This document shows, one piece after another, positions 27,530 to 36,365 of a stretch of 64,000 nucleotides of DNA. The DNA is from Azophilus sp963663395 (GTDB lineage: Bacteria > Pseudomonadota > Gammaproteobacteria > Pseudomonadales > Azotimanducaceae). Below the pieces are notes generated by a model. That model saw only the letters and a program-made list of their open reading frames with translations, was not told the DNA's origin and searched no databases. The stretch spans positions 2,232,001 through 2,296,000 of the forward strand of contig OY760226.1 in assembly GCA_963663395.1 (NCBI GenBank), given 5' to 3'. Position numbers and translations under genes: made by a program. Numbering within the stretch: the first letter of the stretch is position 1; each line of letters starts with the position of its first letter.

Positions 27530-30075
27530 TCGAACGCTGGGTGATAGAACGCCTCGCCCGGTGGGTCTCCTGGGTTGCCGGACACGCGTGGATCACGCTG
27601 ATACTGCTGTCTGTCGCCACCATGGCCTTGAGCTGGGTGGCGGTCGACCGGTTCCAGATGAGTTCGAACCTCAAGGAACTGATCCGCCAGGACACCCCCT
27701 GGCGCGACGACTTCGATCGGTTCCAGGACGCTTTTCCGGACTACGTCAAGACGGCGGTAGTGGTGGTGTCGGGAACCGCGTTCAAGCAGGTCGAGGACAC
27801 CGCGCGCCGGCTCGAGGCTGAAATCCGCAACCGGCCGGACCGTTTCCGGGCCGTCTATGCCGGCGAGAACCACCCGTTCTTCCGGGACCACGCCTTGCTC
27901 TATCTCGATGAAGACGAGCTTGACGACATGTTCGACCGGCTGGCGGAGGCCCAGCCCTGGTTGACCGGTGTTGCCGAGGATCCAAGCCTGAGAAGCATGC
28001 TGGACCTGGTGGCCGACGGCGTGGAGAACGATCCGCCGAGCGGCTTCGACACCATCGTCGAGTGGCTCGAAACCTCGGCCAGGGCGGCTGTGGCCGGTGC
28101 CGACCCCACGGTGTACTGGACCAATGAAATCTTCGGTACGGACGAGACCCACTACCGGTTGATATTGCTCAAGAGCAACCTGGCCATCCGCGAGACGGCG
28201 GCCAACGCGGCAGTGATGCAGGAGTTGCGGGAAATCCTGGCCGTCGTCGACCCGCCACCGGAAGTGTCCGTCGGCATCACGGGCGAGGTGGCGCTGACCC
28301 ACGAGGAAATCGAGGCGGCCGTCGGGGGTCTGGAGATGACCGGCCTGCTGGCCATCGGGCTGCTGGTACTGGTGCTGGTCGTCGGCGTCCGGTCGATCAT
28401 CATCATTCTGGCGACGTTCGCCATGCTGGGCATGGGCATGGCCTGGACGTCTGCGTTCGCGATGCTGACCGTGGGCGAGTACAACACGCTTTCCATTGTT
28501 TTCCTGGTCATGTTCTTCGGCCTCGGGGTGGATTTCGCGATCCATTTTTCGCTGCGCTACCAGGAGGCGGTGGGAGCGGGTCTCGCCAGCATCGAGCGGG
28601 CGCTGACCGCGGCTACCCGCAGCGTGGGCGGGGCCATATTCATCTGCACGGTCACCACCGCCCTGGGATTTCTGGGGTTCTGGCCGACGGACTACCGGGG
28701 CCTGGCGGATCTCGGCGTGATCTCGGCGGGCGGGATGGTCATAGCGGGGTTCCTGACGTTCACGCTGCTGCCCGCGTTCTACACCGTCTGCAGGCCGGTC
28801 AATCCGCATACGATGGACGTCCCGACCAGCGAGCGGCTGGTGGGGCACCTGATTTCCCATCGGGCACGGGTGGTGATATCGATATCTGTCCTGGTGTGCG
28901 GTGGCATCGCGGTGGCGAGCCTTTCCCGTTTCGACTACAGCGTACTGGCGCTGAAAGATCCGGAGTCCGAATCCATGCGGACGCTGCGTACGCTGCAGGA
29001 AGACGGGCGGGCCACGGATTACGCGCTGTCCATCCTGAGCGACGAGCCCATTGCGACCGCCGGCCTGGAAAACCTCCCCGTCGTCGATTCCGTGGTTTCG
29101 CTTGCCAACTTCGTGCCGGACGACCAGGACGACAAGCTGCTGGCATTGGAGGATCTGCAGGAGATCCTCTGGAGCGCCATCGAGCCGCTGCGGCAACTCG
29201 ACGAGCCGTCGCTGGATGAACTGCAGCAAAGTGTGCGGCAACTGATGCAGGCGATTGACGAATTCGACGCCGATGGCCGCTTTGCGGGGCTGCGCGAGGC
29301 ACTGGATGCGCTGGAGTCGGTCCCGCCCGAGCGCCTGCTCACCTGGCAGGGGGGCGTGATCGACAACCTGGTCGAGGAACTGGAATGGATGCGGCGGGCC
29401 GTGCTGGTCGGTCCCGTGGAGGATACGGATCTGCCGTGGGAAGTGCGGGAGCGAATGGTCAATGCCGAGGGCAAGCACCTGACCATCGTGTTGCCGGCGG
29501 AGAATGTTGCGCCGGTGGATGCACTCAGCCGGTTCATCGAAGGTGTGCGCGAAGAGGCGCCGCTGGCCACGGGGCGGCCGGTCATCGAGTGGGGCATCGG
29601 CGAAATCGTCATGGACAGCTTCATTCAGGCGATGATCTTCGCGCTGGCGTCGATCGGCCTGGTACTGGTGCTCATGTTCCAGAGTTTGCGATACGCCGTG
29701 CTGATTCTGGTGCCGCTGGCCATGGCTGTGATCTTCACGCTTGCCCTGGGCGTCGTGTTCAACACGCCGCTCAACATGGCGAACATTCTCGTCCTGCCGC
29801 TGATTTTCGGTCTTGGGGTGGACAACGGCGTACATGTGGTCGACCGCTATCGAGGTGAAGGCGACGTTCCCCGGCTCATGCATTCGAGCACGCCGCGCGC
29901 CGTGCTGCTGAGTACGCTGACCACCGTCGGCACCTTCGTGGCCCTGTCGTTCTCCCCGCACCAGGGTACGGCCTCCATCGGCCTCTTGCTGGCCGTGGCG
30001 GTTTCGCTATTGTTGCTGTTTACGGTGTTCCTGTTGCCGGTGTTGTTGTCCTGGGTATCCGAGAAGGCCGCGTGA
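27526..30075 (+). CDS. MMPL/RND-superfamily exporter (HpnN-like)
   Basis: An 849-residue membrane protein with the RND layout: one N-terminal helix, a large periplasmic domain, about five helices ('LLAIGLLVLVLVVGVRSIIII', 'FLVMFFGLGVDFAIHFSLRY'), a second periplasmic domain and a second bundle ('LILVPLAMAVIFTLALGVVF', 'ILVLPLIFGLGVDNGVHVVDRY'). The two GLGVDxxxH blocks are the MMPL signature with a proton-relay Asp. The size and pattern resemble HpnN, which moves hopanoids to the outer membrane, and related lipid exporters. It overlaps mlaA (ATGA), so it is part of the same lipid-handling transcript. Confidence 0.9.
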   Translation: MIERWVIERLARWVSWVAGHAWITLILLSVATMALSWVAVDRFQMSSNLKELIRQDTPWRDDFDRFQDAFPDYVKTAVVVVSGTAFKQVEDTARRLEAEIRNRPDRFRAVYAGENHPFFRDHALLYLDEDELDDMFDRLAEAQPWLTGVAEDPSLRSMLDLVADGVENDPPSGFDTIVEWLETSARAAVAGADPTVYWTNEIFGTDETHYRLILLKSNLAIRETAANAAVMQELREILAVVDPPPEVSVGITGEVALTHEEIEAAVGGLEMTGLLAIGLLVLVLVVGVRSIIIILATFAMLGMGMAWTSAFAMLTVGEYNTLSIVFLVMFFGLGVDFAIHFSLRYQEAVGAGLASIERALTAATRSVGGAIFICTVTTALGFLGFWPTDYRGLADLGVISAGGMVIAGFLTFTLLPAFYTVCRPVNPHTMDVPTSERLVGHLISHRARVVISISVLVCGGIAVASLSRFDYSVLALKDPESESMRTLRTLQEDGRATDYALSILSDEPIATAGLENLPVVDSVVSLANFVPDDQDDKLLALEDLQEILWSAIEPLRQLDEPSLDELQQSVRQLMQAIDEFDADGRFAGLREALDALESVPPERLLTWQGGVIDNLVEELEWMRRAVLVGPVEDTDLPWEVRERMVNAEGKHLTIVLPAENVAPVDALSRFIEGVREEAPLATGRPVIEWGIGEIVMDSFIQAMIFALASIGLVLVLMFQSLRYAVLILVPLAMAVIFTLALGVVFNTPLNMANILVLPLIFGLGVDNGVHVVDRYRGEGDVPRLMHSSTPRAVLLSTLTTVGTFVALSFSPHQGTASIGLLLAVAVSLLLLFTVFLLPVLLSWVSEKAA

Positions 30076-31994
30076 CCAGAAAATGGGTCAAGAAAGACAG
30101 TAAGTCCGCTGCAGAAGCCTCTCCGCGGGCCGGGGGTGGCGTGCCGGCGCGCTTCTGGCTGTGGTTTGCGGGTCTCTGGTTCTGCCCGGGCCTGGCGTTC
30201 CGGGCCTATGTAGCCTACGGATTGCAAGAGGAGGCAGTCAGCGACCGCTTCATTGCGGTTCTGACCGGCTTCGGCAGCGACCTGCAGGCACTGTTCCTGG
30301 TTTTTGCCTTCCTCGGCCTGGGCTTTCTGGTCGGCGCGCGGTTCGCGCGCTGGTGGCTGGGCTGCACGCTGGCATTGGTCGCCGTCGTGTTCATCGCCGA
30401 TTGCACCTATTGGCTCGAGTTCCAGAGCCGGTTCGACCGGTTCGTCCTGCACTACGCGGAATACCCGCGCGAGGTGCTGGTGTTTCTGGACGAGCAGTTC
30501 TTCCTGGGCCTTTTCGGTGTGCCGTTCGCGGCCCTGGTGTGGTTCGTCACCCGTTGGATCAGCCGCTGGCTGCCGGACAGGTTGACCGGACTGGACCGCG
30601 CCGTCTGCGGCCTGTGGATATTGTTGGGGGCTGCCGTGGTGGCCTTCGGCACGCCGGGCGTCGCGGGCCACTCGAGGCACCTGCACCATCTGAGCAGCAA
30701 TGCCTATCTGGGCGCCCTGATGGCCGCGCGGGTGGATGAGAGCGTCTGGGAGGGGTTCTACTGGCGCCCCGACCCCACGGATCCGGCGGTGGCACCGGCA
30801 CTTGCGGCAAGCACGCCTGCAGCGGGGGCGCGCCCGGCTGAACCGGCCGTGGCGGCCGAGTTCCCTGCTGGAACGACTGCAACGGTGGCAGATGGGGGCG
30901 CCATGCAGCCGGGAATCGCGGCGTCGGAGTCCTTCAGGCACGTGGTGCTCATCATCGAGGAGTCGTTGGGTGGCGAATTCTGGCGAGACGCGGACATGCG
31001 GGCTCGTTACATGCCGAGAATCAAGGCGCTGGCCGAGCGGGGCCTTGCCTTCGAATCCGTCTATGCGACGGGAGGATTCACGATCCGGGGGCTCGAAGCC
31101 ATACTGAACGGCTATCCGCCGTTGCCCGGCGTGGTGGTCACCACGGAGCCGCGCCTCGAGCGGTTGCCCTCGCTGCCCCGGGAGTTGGGCAGGGCCGGGT
31201 TCCGGACGATGTTCGTCTACGGCGGCTGGCCGGGTTTCACGAGCTTTCACGACTATTGGCGGCGCATCGGCTACCACGAGATGCTGGACCGTTACGATTT
31301 CGATGACCGCTGGTTCGAGACGAGCTGGGGCGTCGCCGACGAAATACTGTTCGACAAGGTCCTGCAGGAAATGGACCGCCTGGCCGCTGGCTTCGACCGG
31401 GTAATGCTCACCACCCTGACGGTGTCCAACCACCGTCCCTTCGACTTTCCCGACGGGCGCATCGACTATCCCTCCGACGAGCGCAGGCGGGAATACGTGA
31501 TCGCCTATGCCGACTGGGCGCTGGGCGAGTTCTTCGACGAGGCGGAGCGCCGTCCCTGGTTCGACGATACGCTGTTCGTGGTGGCGGTCGACCATGGCCC
31601 GGTGCACGCGGGCCCGGCCCTGGTGCCGGCCCAGGGCTTCCGGGTGCCGCTGGTACTCTACAGCCCGGGCAAGCTGCAGCCCGCGGTGATCGACCACCAG
31701 GGGTCCATCATGAGCCTGGCGGTGACCCTGTTCGAATTGCTGGGTATCACGCCCGAGGAATCATTCTACGGCCGCAGCCTGTTGCGCGGCGACGGGCCGG
31801 TGCCGGTCGAATTGCACCACGAGGTGGGCATGCTCGGCCGGGACCGCATGACCGTTCTCGTGCGTGGCGGCGGCCTGCTCGGCTGGCGCTACGACGGGGA
31901 GAAACTGACTCCGGATGAGCCGGGCCTCGCGCAGGCGGTCGAGGCCGAGGCGCTGTTCCGGGGTGCGCACGAACGGCTGTACGGAACGCCTTGA
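30072..31994 (+). CDS. LtaS-like membrane sulfatase-fold transferase
   Basis: A 640-residue protein with about five N-terminal helices (to residue about 195), a proline/alanine-rich linker (about 235-275) and a sulfatase-fold catalytic domain. 'HVVLIIEESLGGEFW' holds metal ligands. The nucleophile is probably Thr337 in 'GGFTIRGLEAILNGYPPLPG', a block found in LtaS/OpgB/CptA-type phosphoglycerol or phosphoethanolamine transferases. 'FETSWGVADEILFDKVL' and 'VAVDHGPVHAG' (metal D-H-G) complete the site. It would modify a lipid or glycan head group at the periplasmic face. A GTG start overlaps the RND gene (GTGA), closing the operon. Confidence 0.87.
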   Translation: MTRKWVKKDSKSAAEASPRAGGGVPARFWLWFAGLWFCPGLAFRAYVAYGLQEEAVSDRFIAVLTGFGSDLQALFLVFAFLGLGFLVGARFARWWLGCTLALVAVVFIADCTYWLEFQSRFDRFVLHYAEYPREVLVFLDEQFFLGLFGVPFAALVWFVTRWISRWLPDRLTGLDRAVCGLWILLGAAVVAFGTPGVAGHSRHLHHLSSNAYLGALMAARVDESVWEGFYWRPDPTDPAVAPALAASTPAAGARPAEPAVAAEFPAGTTATVADGGAMQPGIAASESFRHVVLIIEESLGGEFWRDADMRARYMPRIKALAERGLAFESVYATGGFTIRGLEAILNGYPPLPGVVVTTEPRLERLPSLPRELGRAGFRTMFVYGGWPGFTSFHDYWRRIGYHEMLDRYDFDDRWFETSWGVADEILFDKVLQEMDRLAAGFDRVMLTTLTVSNHRPFDFPDGRIDYPSDERRREYVIAYADWALGEFFDEAERRPWFDDTLFVVAVDHGPVHAGPALVPAQGFRVPLVLYSPGKLQPAVIDHQGSIMSLAVTLFELLGITPEESFYGRSLLRGDGPVPVELHHEVGMLGRDRMTVLVRGGGLLGWRYDGEKLTPDEPGLAQAVEAEALFRGAHERLYGTP

Positions 31995-32155
31995 GTGCGT
32001 GCCGCGCCCGGCTCTACCCGGAATCCCGTTGCTTGACCCGCAAGTTGCACCAAGCCGCTCGTCGAGTTCACGCATGCTCGCTCCACCACAGGCCGGGATT
32101 TGCGACAGGCGCTACGGTATTCTTCCGCACCGACCGCTACCGAAGGGTAACCTGC

Positions 32156-32566
32156 ATGAACCTGAACCTCACCGTAAGCGCCCGCGGGCAAGGCCTGCTC
32201 GAGATCACTCGGGAGGTGGCGGAGACGGTTCGCGGGTCGGGCGTGCAGGACGGGCTGGCGACCCTGTTCATCCGGCATACCTCGGCGAGCCTGCTCATTC
32301 AGGAAAATGCGGACCCGGCCGTTCTCAGAGACCTGGAGGGCTGGCTGAACCGCATGGTGCCCGAGGAGGAACGGCTTTATACCCACACGGCGGAAGGCCC
32401 CGACGACATGCCGGCGCACATCAAGTCGGCGTTGACCGCGACGAGCCTGTCCATCCCCCTGGTGGGCGGAGAACTGGCGCTCGGTACCTGGCAGGGCATT
32501 TTTCTCTGGGAGCACCGGCACCACCGGGACAACCGGGAAGTGCTGATCAACGTAACCCGGTCGTGA
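32156..32566 (+). CDS. yjbQ: YjbQ-family protein (UPF0047)
   Basis: A 136-residue protein of the YjbQ family, weakly linked to thiamin phosphate synthase side activity and otherwise uncharacterised. 'LATLFIRHTSASLLIQENADPAVLRDLE', 'YTHTAEGPDDMPAHIKSALTATSLSIPL' and 'LALGTWQGIFLWEHR' are the conserved family blocks with their His and Asp residues. The ATG at 32156 follows a run with AAGGGTAA; the longer frame from 31991 has no support. It is convergent with the next gene, and repeat C lies between. Confidence 0.92.
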   Translation: MNLNLTVSARGQGLLEITREVAETVRGSGVQDGLATLFIRHTSASLLIQENADPAVLRDLEGWLNRMVPEEERLYTHTAEGPDDMPAHIKSALTATSLSIPLVGGELALGTWQGIFLWEHRHHRDNREVLINVTRS

Positions 32567-32573
32567 AACCGGG

Positions 32574-32621
32574 CCCTCGCGCCCCTCTCGGTGCTACGCC
32601 GGACTTTTGCCACGGGCTGCT
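32574..32621. repeat. Dispersed repeat C, partial copy
   Basis: A 48-bp stretch matches 38943-38990 in reverse complement at 46 of 48 positions. Only one end of the 183-bp element is present. It overlaps the last codons of the next gene, so those residues (ARGKSPA) are repeat-derived. Confidence 0.8.
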
Positions 32622-33037
32622 GGCCGTTCCCGGGCGGTCAGCTTGTCCCGGACGGTATCCGCCCATTTCCGGTGACCTTCCGGATCGAGGATCAGGGAGC
32701 AGAAGTACAGCAGCAGGTCCTTGTGATTGGGGGTGAGCCGCGCCTCCTCCATGGCGGCCTGGCCCTTCTTGCTGTTCACGAAGCCGAAGCAGGAGGTGAG
32801 GTCGTGGCCGGCGCCCAGTACGCGCTCGATCTCCGCGTTCAGAACCACGGAAAGGTCTTCGAGATCCTCTTCGATGATGCCGGCGTCGTCGGGGTCCATG
32901 ACCACGTTTGCCCACAGGGTCGCGATGTACAGCCGGTAGACGTCCCGGTGCACGAACCGGTCCGCGACCGTGGAGCGTTTGGCGATGTCGTCCAGCGCGG
33001 GCTGGAACAGCGCCCTGAGCCTGTCTTCAGGGCTCAT
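32594..33037 (-). CDS. Conserved-looking protein of unknown function
   Basis: A 147-residue soluble alpha-helical protein from the ATG at 33037. Codon use and amino-acid composition are those of a real gene. There are no cysteine-rich, membrane or signal features. 'VADRFVHRDVYRLYIATLWANVVMDPDDAGI' and 'LNAEIERVLGAGHDLTSCFGFVNSKKGQAAMEE' look like folded helical segments but I recognise no family. The last seven residues are supplied by dispersed repeat C, so the ancestral C-terminus was probably different. The frame is open upstream over the acyl-CoA dehydrogenase gene, but that is antisense. Confidence 0.65.
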   Translation of the reverse strand: MSPEDRLRALFQPALDDIAKRSTVADRFVHRDVYRLYIATLWANVVMDPDDAGIIEEDLEDLSVVLNAEIERVLGAGHDLTSCFGFVNSKKGQAAMEEARLTPNHKDLLLYFCSLILDPEGHRKWADTVRDKLTARERPAARGKSPA

Positions 33038-33253
33038 CGAGCGCGGCCGGCCAAGCCTTTGCCACGGGTTGCCGGCTCCGGGATTTGCAGCCGAGTCGTG
33101 GATTTGAGCATTATCTGATGTCTCTTGGGAGCGTGGTGCAATACGCGGGCTAAACCTGCCTGTGGGCTTCAGGCCTGTCAACATTGCGCTTGAGCGGACG
33201 CTGCAATTAGAGTTGGCCCCTGCCACGCCAGCCGGAACCTTCAGGAGACAAGC

Positions 33254-34384
33254 GTGTTGCGATTCGATGGGGTAACGCTGCCCGACAATGCCGCCGACCT
33301 GCGCCGGGAGGTCAGGGCGTTTATCGACGGCTACGACGGCGAACTGCCGCGGCCGAACTCGGACTTCGGCTCGGGCTACGATCCGGAATTCTCCGCGCGC
33401 CTCGGCGAACGGGGCTGGATCGGCATGACCTGGCCCGAGGTATACGGCGGGGGCGGACGCAGCTTTTTCGAGCGCTACGTGGTTACCGAGGAGTTGCTGG
33501 CCGCCGGCGCACCCGTCATGGCGCACTGGATCGCCGACCGCCAGAGCGGTCCGCTGCTGTTGCGGTACGGCACGGAAGCCCAGCGACGGGAATACCTGCC
33601 TCGAATCACGCAAGGGCGGTGCTTTTTCTCCATCGGCATGAGCGAGCCGAACTCCGGCTCGGACCTGGCATCGGTACGCACTACGGCGGGCGCCGTCCAG
33701 GGTGGCTGGCTGCTGAACGGAACGAAGCTGTGGACGTCCGGCGCGCATCTCAATCACTGCATGATTGCGCTGGTTCGCACGGAACCGCGGGGCGAAAACC
33801 GCCACGCGGGGTTGTCCCAGTTCATCGTCGACCTGAAGGGCCCCGGTATCGAGGTGCGTCCCATCAGGAACATGGCCGGCGACGAAGACTTCAACGAAGT
33901 GGTCTTCACCGATGCCTTGGTCCCCGCGGAGAATCTGGTCGGGGAGCCGGGCAACGGCTGGGAACAGGTGACCTCGGAACTCGGCTACGAACGCAGCGGC
34001 CCGGAGCGCTACCTGTCCGCGTTCCGGGTGTTCGTGGAGTTCGTGAGGGCCTGCGGGACCTCGCCCGGCCCGTCCCAGGCGGCGGCAATCGGCCGCATTG
34101 CCGGCCACCTCATGACACTCAGGCGCATGTCGATGTCGGTGGCCGGCATGCTGGAGAGCGGCAAGTCGCCGAACGTGGAAGCGGCGCTTGTCAAGGAACT
34201 GGGCAACAACTTCGAGAAGCTGCTGCCGGAAATCGCCCGCCTGGCCCTGCCGCCGGACGTGGATTCGGCCGGTTTTCGGGAGACGTATGCGGACACCCTG
34301 CTGCTTTCGCCCTCGTTTACGCTGCGGGGTGGGACTCGTGAGATCCTGCGGGGAGTCATTGCGCGCGGGCTGGGGTTGCGCTGA
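33254..34384 (+). CDS. Acyl-CoA dehydrogenase, subunit of a paired (FadE-like) enzyme
   Basis: A 376-residue FAD-dependent acyl-CoA dehydrogenase (GTG start with CAGGAGA upstream). 'WIGMTWPEVYGGGGRSFFERYVVTEELLAAGAPV', 'FFSIGMSEPNSGSDLASVRTTA' and 'WLLNGTKLWTSGAHLNH' are the FAD/acyl-binding blocks. The C-terminus 'GGTREILRGVIARGLGLR' replaces the usual G-G-x-G-y region. It overlaps by one base (TGATG) a second, shorter dehydrogenase. Such pairs form alpha2beta2 enzymes in steroid side-chain and related CoA-ester degradation; that substrate link is inferred. Confidence 0.9.
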   Translation: MLRFDGVTLPDNAADLRREVRAFIDGYDGELPRPNSDFGSGYDPEFSARLGERGWIGMTWPEVYGGGGRSFFERYVVTEELLAAGAPVMAHWIADRQSGPLLLRYGTEAQRREYLPRITQGRCFFSIGMSEPNSGSDLASVRTTAGAVQGGWLLNGTKLWTSGAHLNHCMIALVRTEPRGENRHAGLSQFIVDLKGPGIEVRPIRNMAGDEDFNEVVFTDALVPAENLVGEPGNGWEQVTSELGYERSGPERYLSAFRVFVEFVRACGTSPGPSQAAAIGRIAGHLMTLRRMSMSVAGMLESGKSPNVEAALVKELGNNFEKLLPEIARLALPPDVDSAGFRETYADTLLLSPSFTLRGGTREILRGVIARGLGLR

Positions 34385-35331
34385 TGGCCGATGCGTTGAT
34401 TGTCGACAGCGCCGCGAAGATCTTCGCGGATTCCTGCAGCAAACCGGTGCTGGAAGCCGCCGAGAAGGGAGAGTTTCCCACGGCTCTGTGGGATGCGGTG
34501 CGTGAGAACGGCTTCCATCTGCTTGCGTTGCCGGACAGCGGGGCCGGGCTCAAGGATCTGTTTGCGGTGCTGCGCGCCGCGGGCAACCAGGCGCTGCCCG
34601 TGCCGCTGGCCGAGGCATTGCTGGCCAACCGCTGGCTGGGCAACCGGGGCGATGAAATGGTTTCGATCGGCCTGGCGGCGAACGGTGGCGCCTTCAGCGA
34701 GGTGCCCTGGGGCCGTCACGCTGCCCGGGTGCTGGGCATTACGGCAGCGAACGAACTGTTCGCAGGGTACCCGGTGTCGGTTGCAGAGGGTACGAACATG
34801 GCCGGCGAGGCGCGGGATGCCGTCGCCGTGCGGGATATCGAAGCGGTGGAAACGGACGAGCCTGCTTACGCGATGCTCGCCCTGTCGCGGGTCGCGGCCA
34901 GCGCCGGCGCCCTGGAACGGGTGCTCGAAATGGGCTTGCGGTATGCCGGCGAGCGGGAGCAGTTCGGGCGCCCCATCGCCCGCTTCCAGGCCGTACAACA
35001 CAACCTGGCCGTGGCTGCCGCCGAAGTCGCCGCCGCGGTTCGCGCCACCGATGCAGCAATCGATGCCAGCGGCGAACAGCGGTTCGAACTCGAGGTCGCC
35101 GCCGCCAAGAGCCGGGTCGGCGAAGCTGCCGGCATCGTGGTGGAGGCCGTGCACCAGGTTCACGGCGCCATGGGGTTCACCTACGAGCACGAACTGCACC
35201 ATTTCACGCGCCGCCTGTGGGCATGGCGGGAAGAATTCAGCGGCGAGGTGTACTGGCAGACGCGGCTGGGCGAGCGGGTCGCCGCGCTGGGCGCCGACGC
35301 GGTCTGGGACTTCGTCGCTACGTCAAGGTGA
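34384..35331 (+). CDS. Acyl-CoA dehydrogenase, partner subunit
   Basis: A 315-residue subunit with only the C-terminal helical domain well conserved: 'ALSRVAASAGALERVLEMGLRYAGEREQFGRPIARFQAVQHNLA' (blocks R-Y-A-x-x-R-x-Q-F-G-R-P-I and F-Q-A-V-Q-H) and 'EAVHQVHGAMGFTYEHELHHFTRRLW' (Q-x-H-G-A-M-G-F-T). The N-terminal and central domains are short and diverged, as in the beta subunits of heteromeric dehydrogenases. Its stop overlaps the following DUF523 gene (GTGA). Confidence 0.88.
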   Translation: MADALIVDSAAKIFADSCSKPVLEAAEKGEFPTALWDAVRENGFHLLALPDSGAGLKDLFAVLRAAGNQALPVPLAEALLANRWLGNRGDEMVSIGLAANGGAFSEVPWGRHAARVLGITAANELFAGYPVSVAEGTNMAGEARDAVAVRDIEAVETDEPAYAMLALSRVAASAGALERVLEMGLRYAGEREQFGRPIARFQAVQHNLAVAAAEVAAAVRATDAAIDASGEQRFELEVAAAKSRVGEAAGIVVEAVHQVHGAMGFTYEHELHHFTRRLWAWREEFSGEVYWQTRLGERVAALGADAVWDFVATSR

Positions 35332-36365
35332 CCCGGACATCCGTCGATATTCCGAACCGGCCGGGCCCCCCGCTACCGGTCGCCATCAGCGAGTGCCTGA
35401 CGGGCGCCGCCGTGCGCTACGACGGCAGCGATGCCCGGTCATCGTTTCCCCATGAGGCGCTGGATGGGGTAATCACCTGTGTGCCGATCTGCCCGGAAGT
35501 GGGCATCGGCATGGGTGTCCCGCGGCCGCCGATACAACTGGTGGGCGACCCGGACCGGCCCCGGGTGCTGGGCGTGGAGGATCCGGGCGTCGATGTCACG
35601 TCGAAACTCGAGGCCTATGCCCGTGCCCGCTCCCGGCAGCTCCGCACGGTGTACGGCTACGTATTCACGGAGCGGTCACCAAGCTGCGGGTTGTACTCCG
35701 TCCCGGTGCACGGCGCCGGCGGTGGCGAACCCAGTCACGCGGCCGGCCGCGGCGCCTATGCGCGGGAGGTATCCGTCCGGTATCCCCGTCTGCCTGTAGA
35801 AGAGAACGGACGCCTGTTCGAAGTCGCGATTCGGGAGAGCTTTCTTGCCAGGGTTTTCGCTTATGCCCACTGGCGCCGACTGTGCGAGGTCGGCTTGACG
35901 CCGGCCCGCCTGATGGAATTTCACAGCCGCTACAAGTACCTGCTCATGGCTCACAGCATTCGGCACTACCGGCAGGCCGGCCGGCTGCTGGGCAATGCGG
36001 ATGATGACGGGTGGCGGTCGGAACCGGACAGGCCTTCCACGGATGGCAAACAGACCGCGTTATCCGGAAGCAGCGATCGCTACCTGAAATGCCTCCTGGA
36101 GGGGCTGAGCGTGCCGGCTACCCGGGGTGGCCACGCCAACGTGCTGTTCCACCTGCAGGGCTACCTGAGTCAGAATCAGGACAGCAGCGCGCGGCGACAG
36201 CTAACGGAATTAATCGAGGAATATCGGGGAGGCGGCGTCCCGCTACAGGAGCCGCGCGATTTGCTTCTGCGCCGCCTGGCGCATCATCCGGATCAGTATT
36301 TGGACAAGCAGGTGTACCTTCGGCCGTCTTGGGCCGCGGGGGCAGCTTCGCGCGGGAGGAACTGA
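35328..36365 (+). CDS. DUF523-DUF1722 fusion protein (YbgA-like)
   Basis: A 345-residue two-domain protein. Residues 15-150 are DUF523: 'VAISECLTGAAVRYDGS', 'VPICPEVGIGMGVPRPPIQL' and 'VFTERSPSCGLYS', carrying the conserved Cys residues. Residues 180-335 are DUF1722/YbgA: 'FLARVFAYAHWRRL', 'LMEFHSRYKYLLMAHSIRHYRQAGRLL' and 'LLLRRLAHHPDQYLDKQVYLRP' in sections. The reaction is not established; the fusion is common in proteobacteria. The GTG start overlaps the dehydrogenase stop, placing it in that operon. Confidence 0.9.
   Translation: MTRTSVDIPNRPGPPLPVAISECLTGAAVRYDGSDARSSFPHEALDGVITCVPICPEVGIGMGVPRPPIQLVGDPDRPRVLGVEDPGVDVTSKLEAYARARSRQLRTVYGYVFTERSPSCGLYSVPVHGAGGGEPSHAAGRGAYAREVSVRYPRLPVEENGRLFEVAIRESFLARVFAYAHWRRLCEVGLTPARLMEFHSRYKYLLMAHSIRHYRQAGRLLGNADDDGWRSEPDRPSTDGKQTALSGSSDRYLKCLLEGLSVPATRGGHANVLFHLQGYLSQNQDSSARRQLTELIEEYRGGGVPLQEPRDLLLRRLAHHPDQYLDKQVYLRPSWAAGAASRGRN

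Noticed and set aside
27445..29961. An 838-codon open frame antisense to the RND exporter
   Set aside because: Its composition is His/Arg/Gln-rich without domains, and it lies exactly opposite a well-supported membrane protein; it is an artefact of high-GC third positions.
33050..33080. Another copy of repeat C (CTTTGCCACGGGTTGC)
   Set aside because: Similarity is limited to about 16 bases and does not extend into the flanks; it could be chance.
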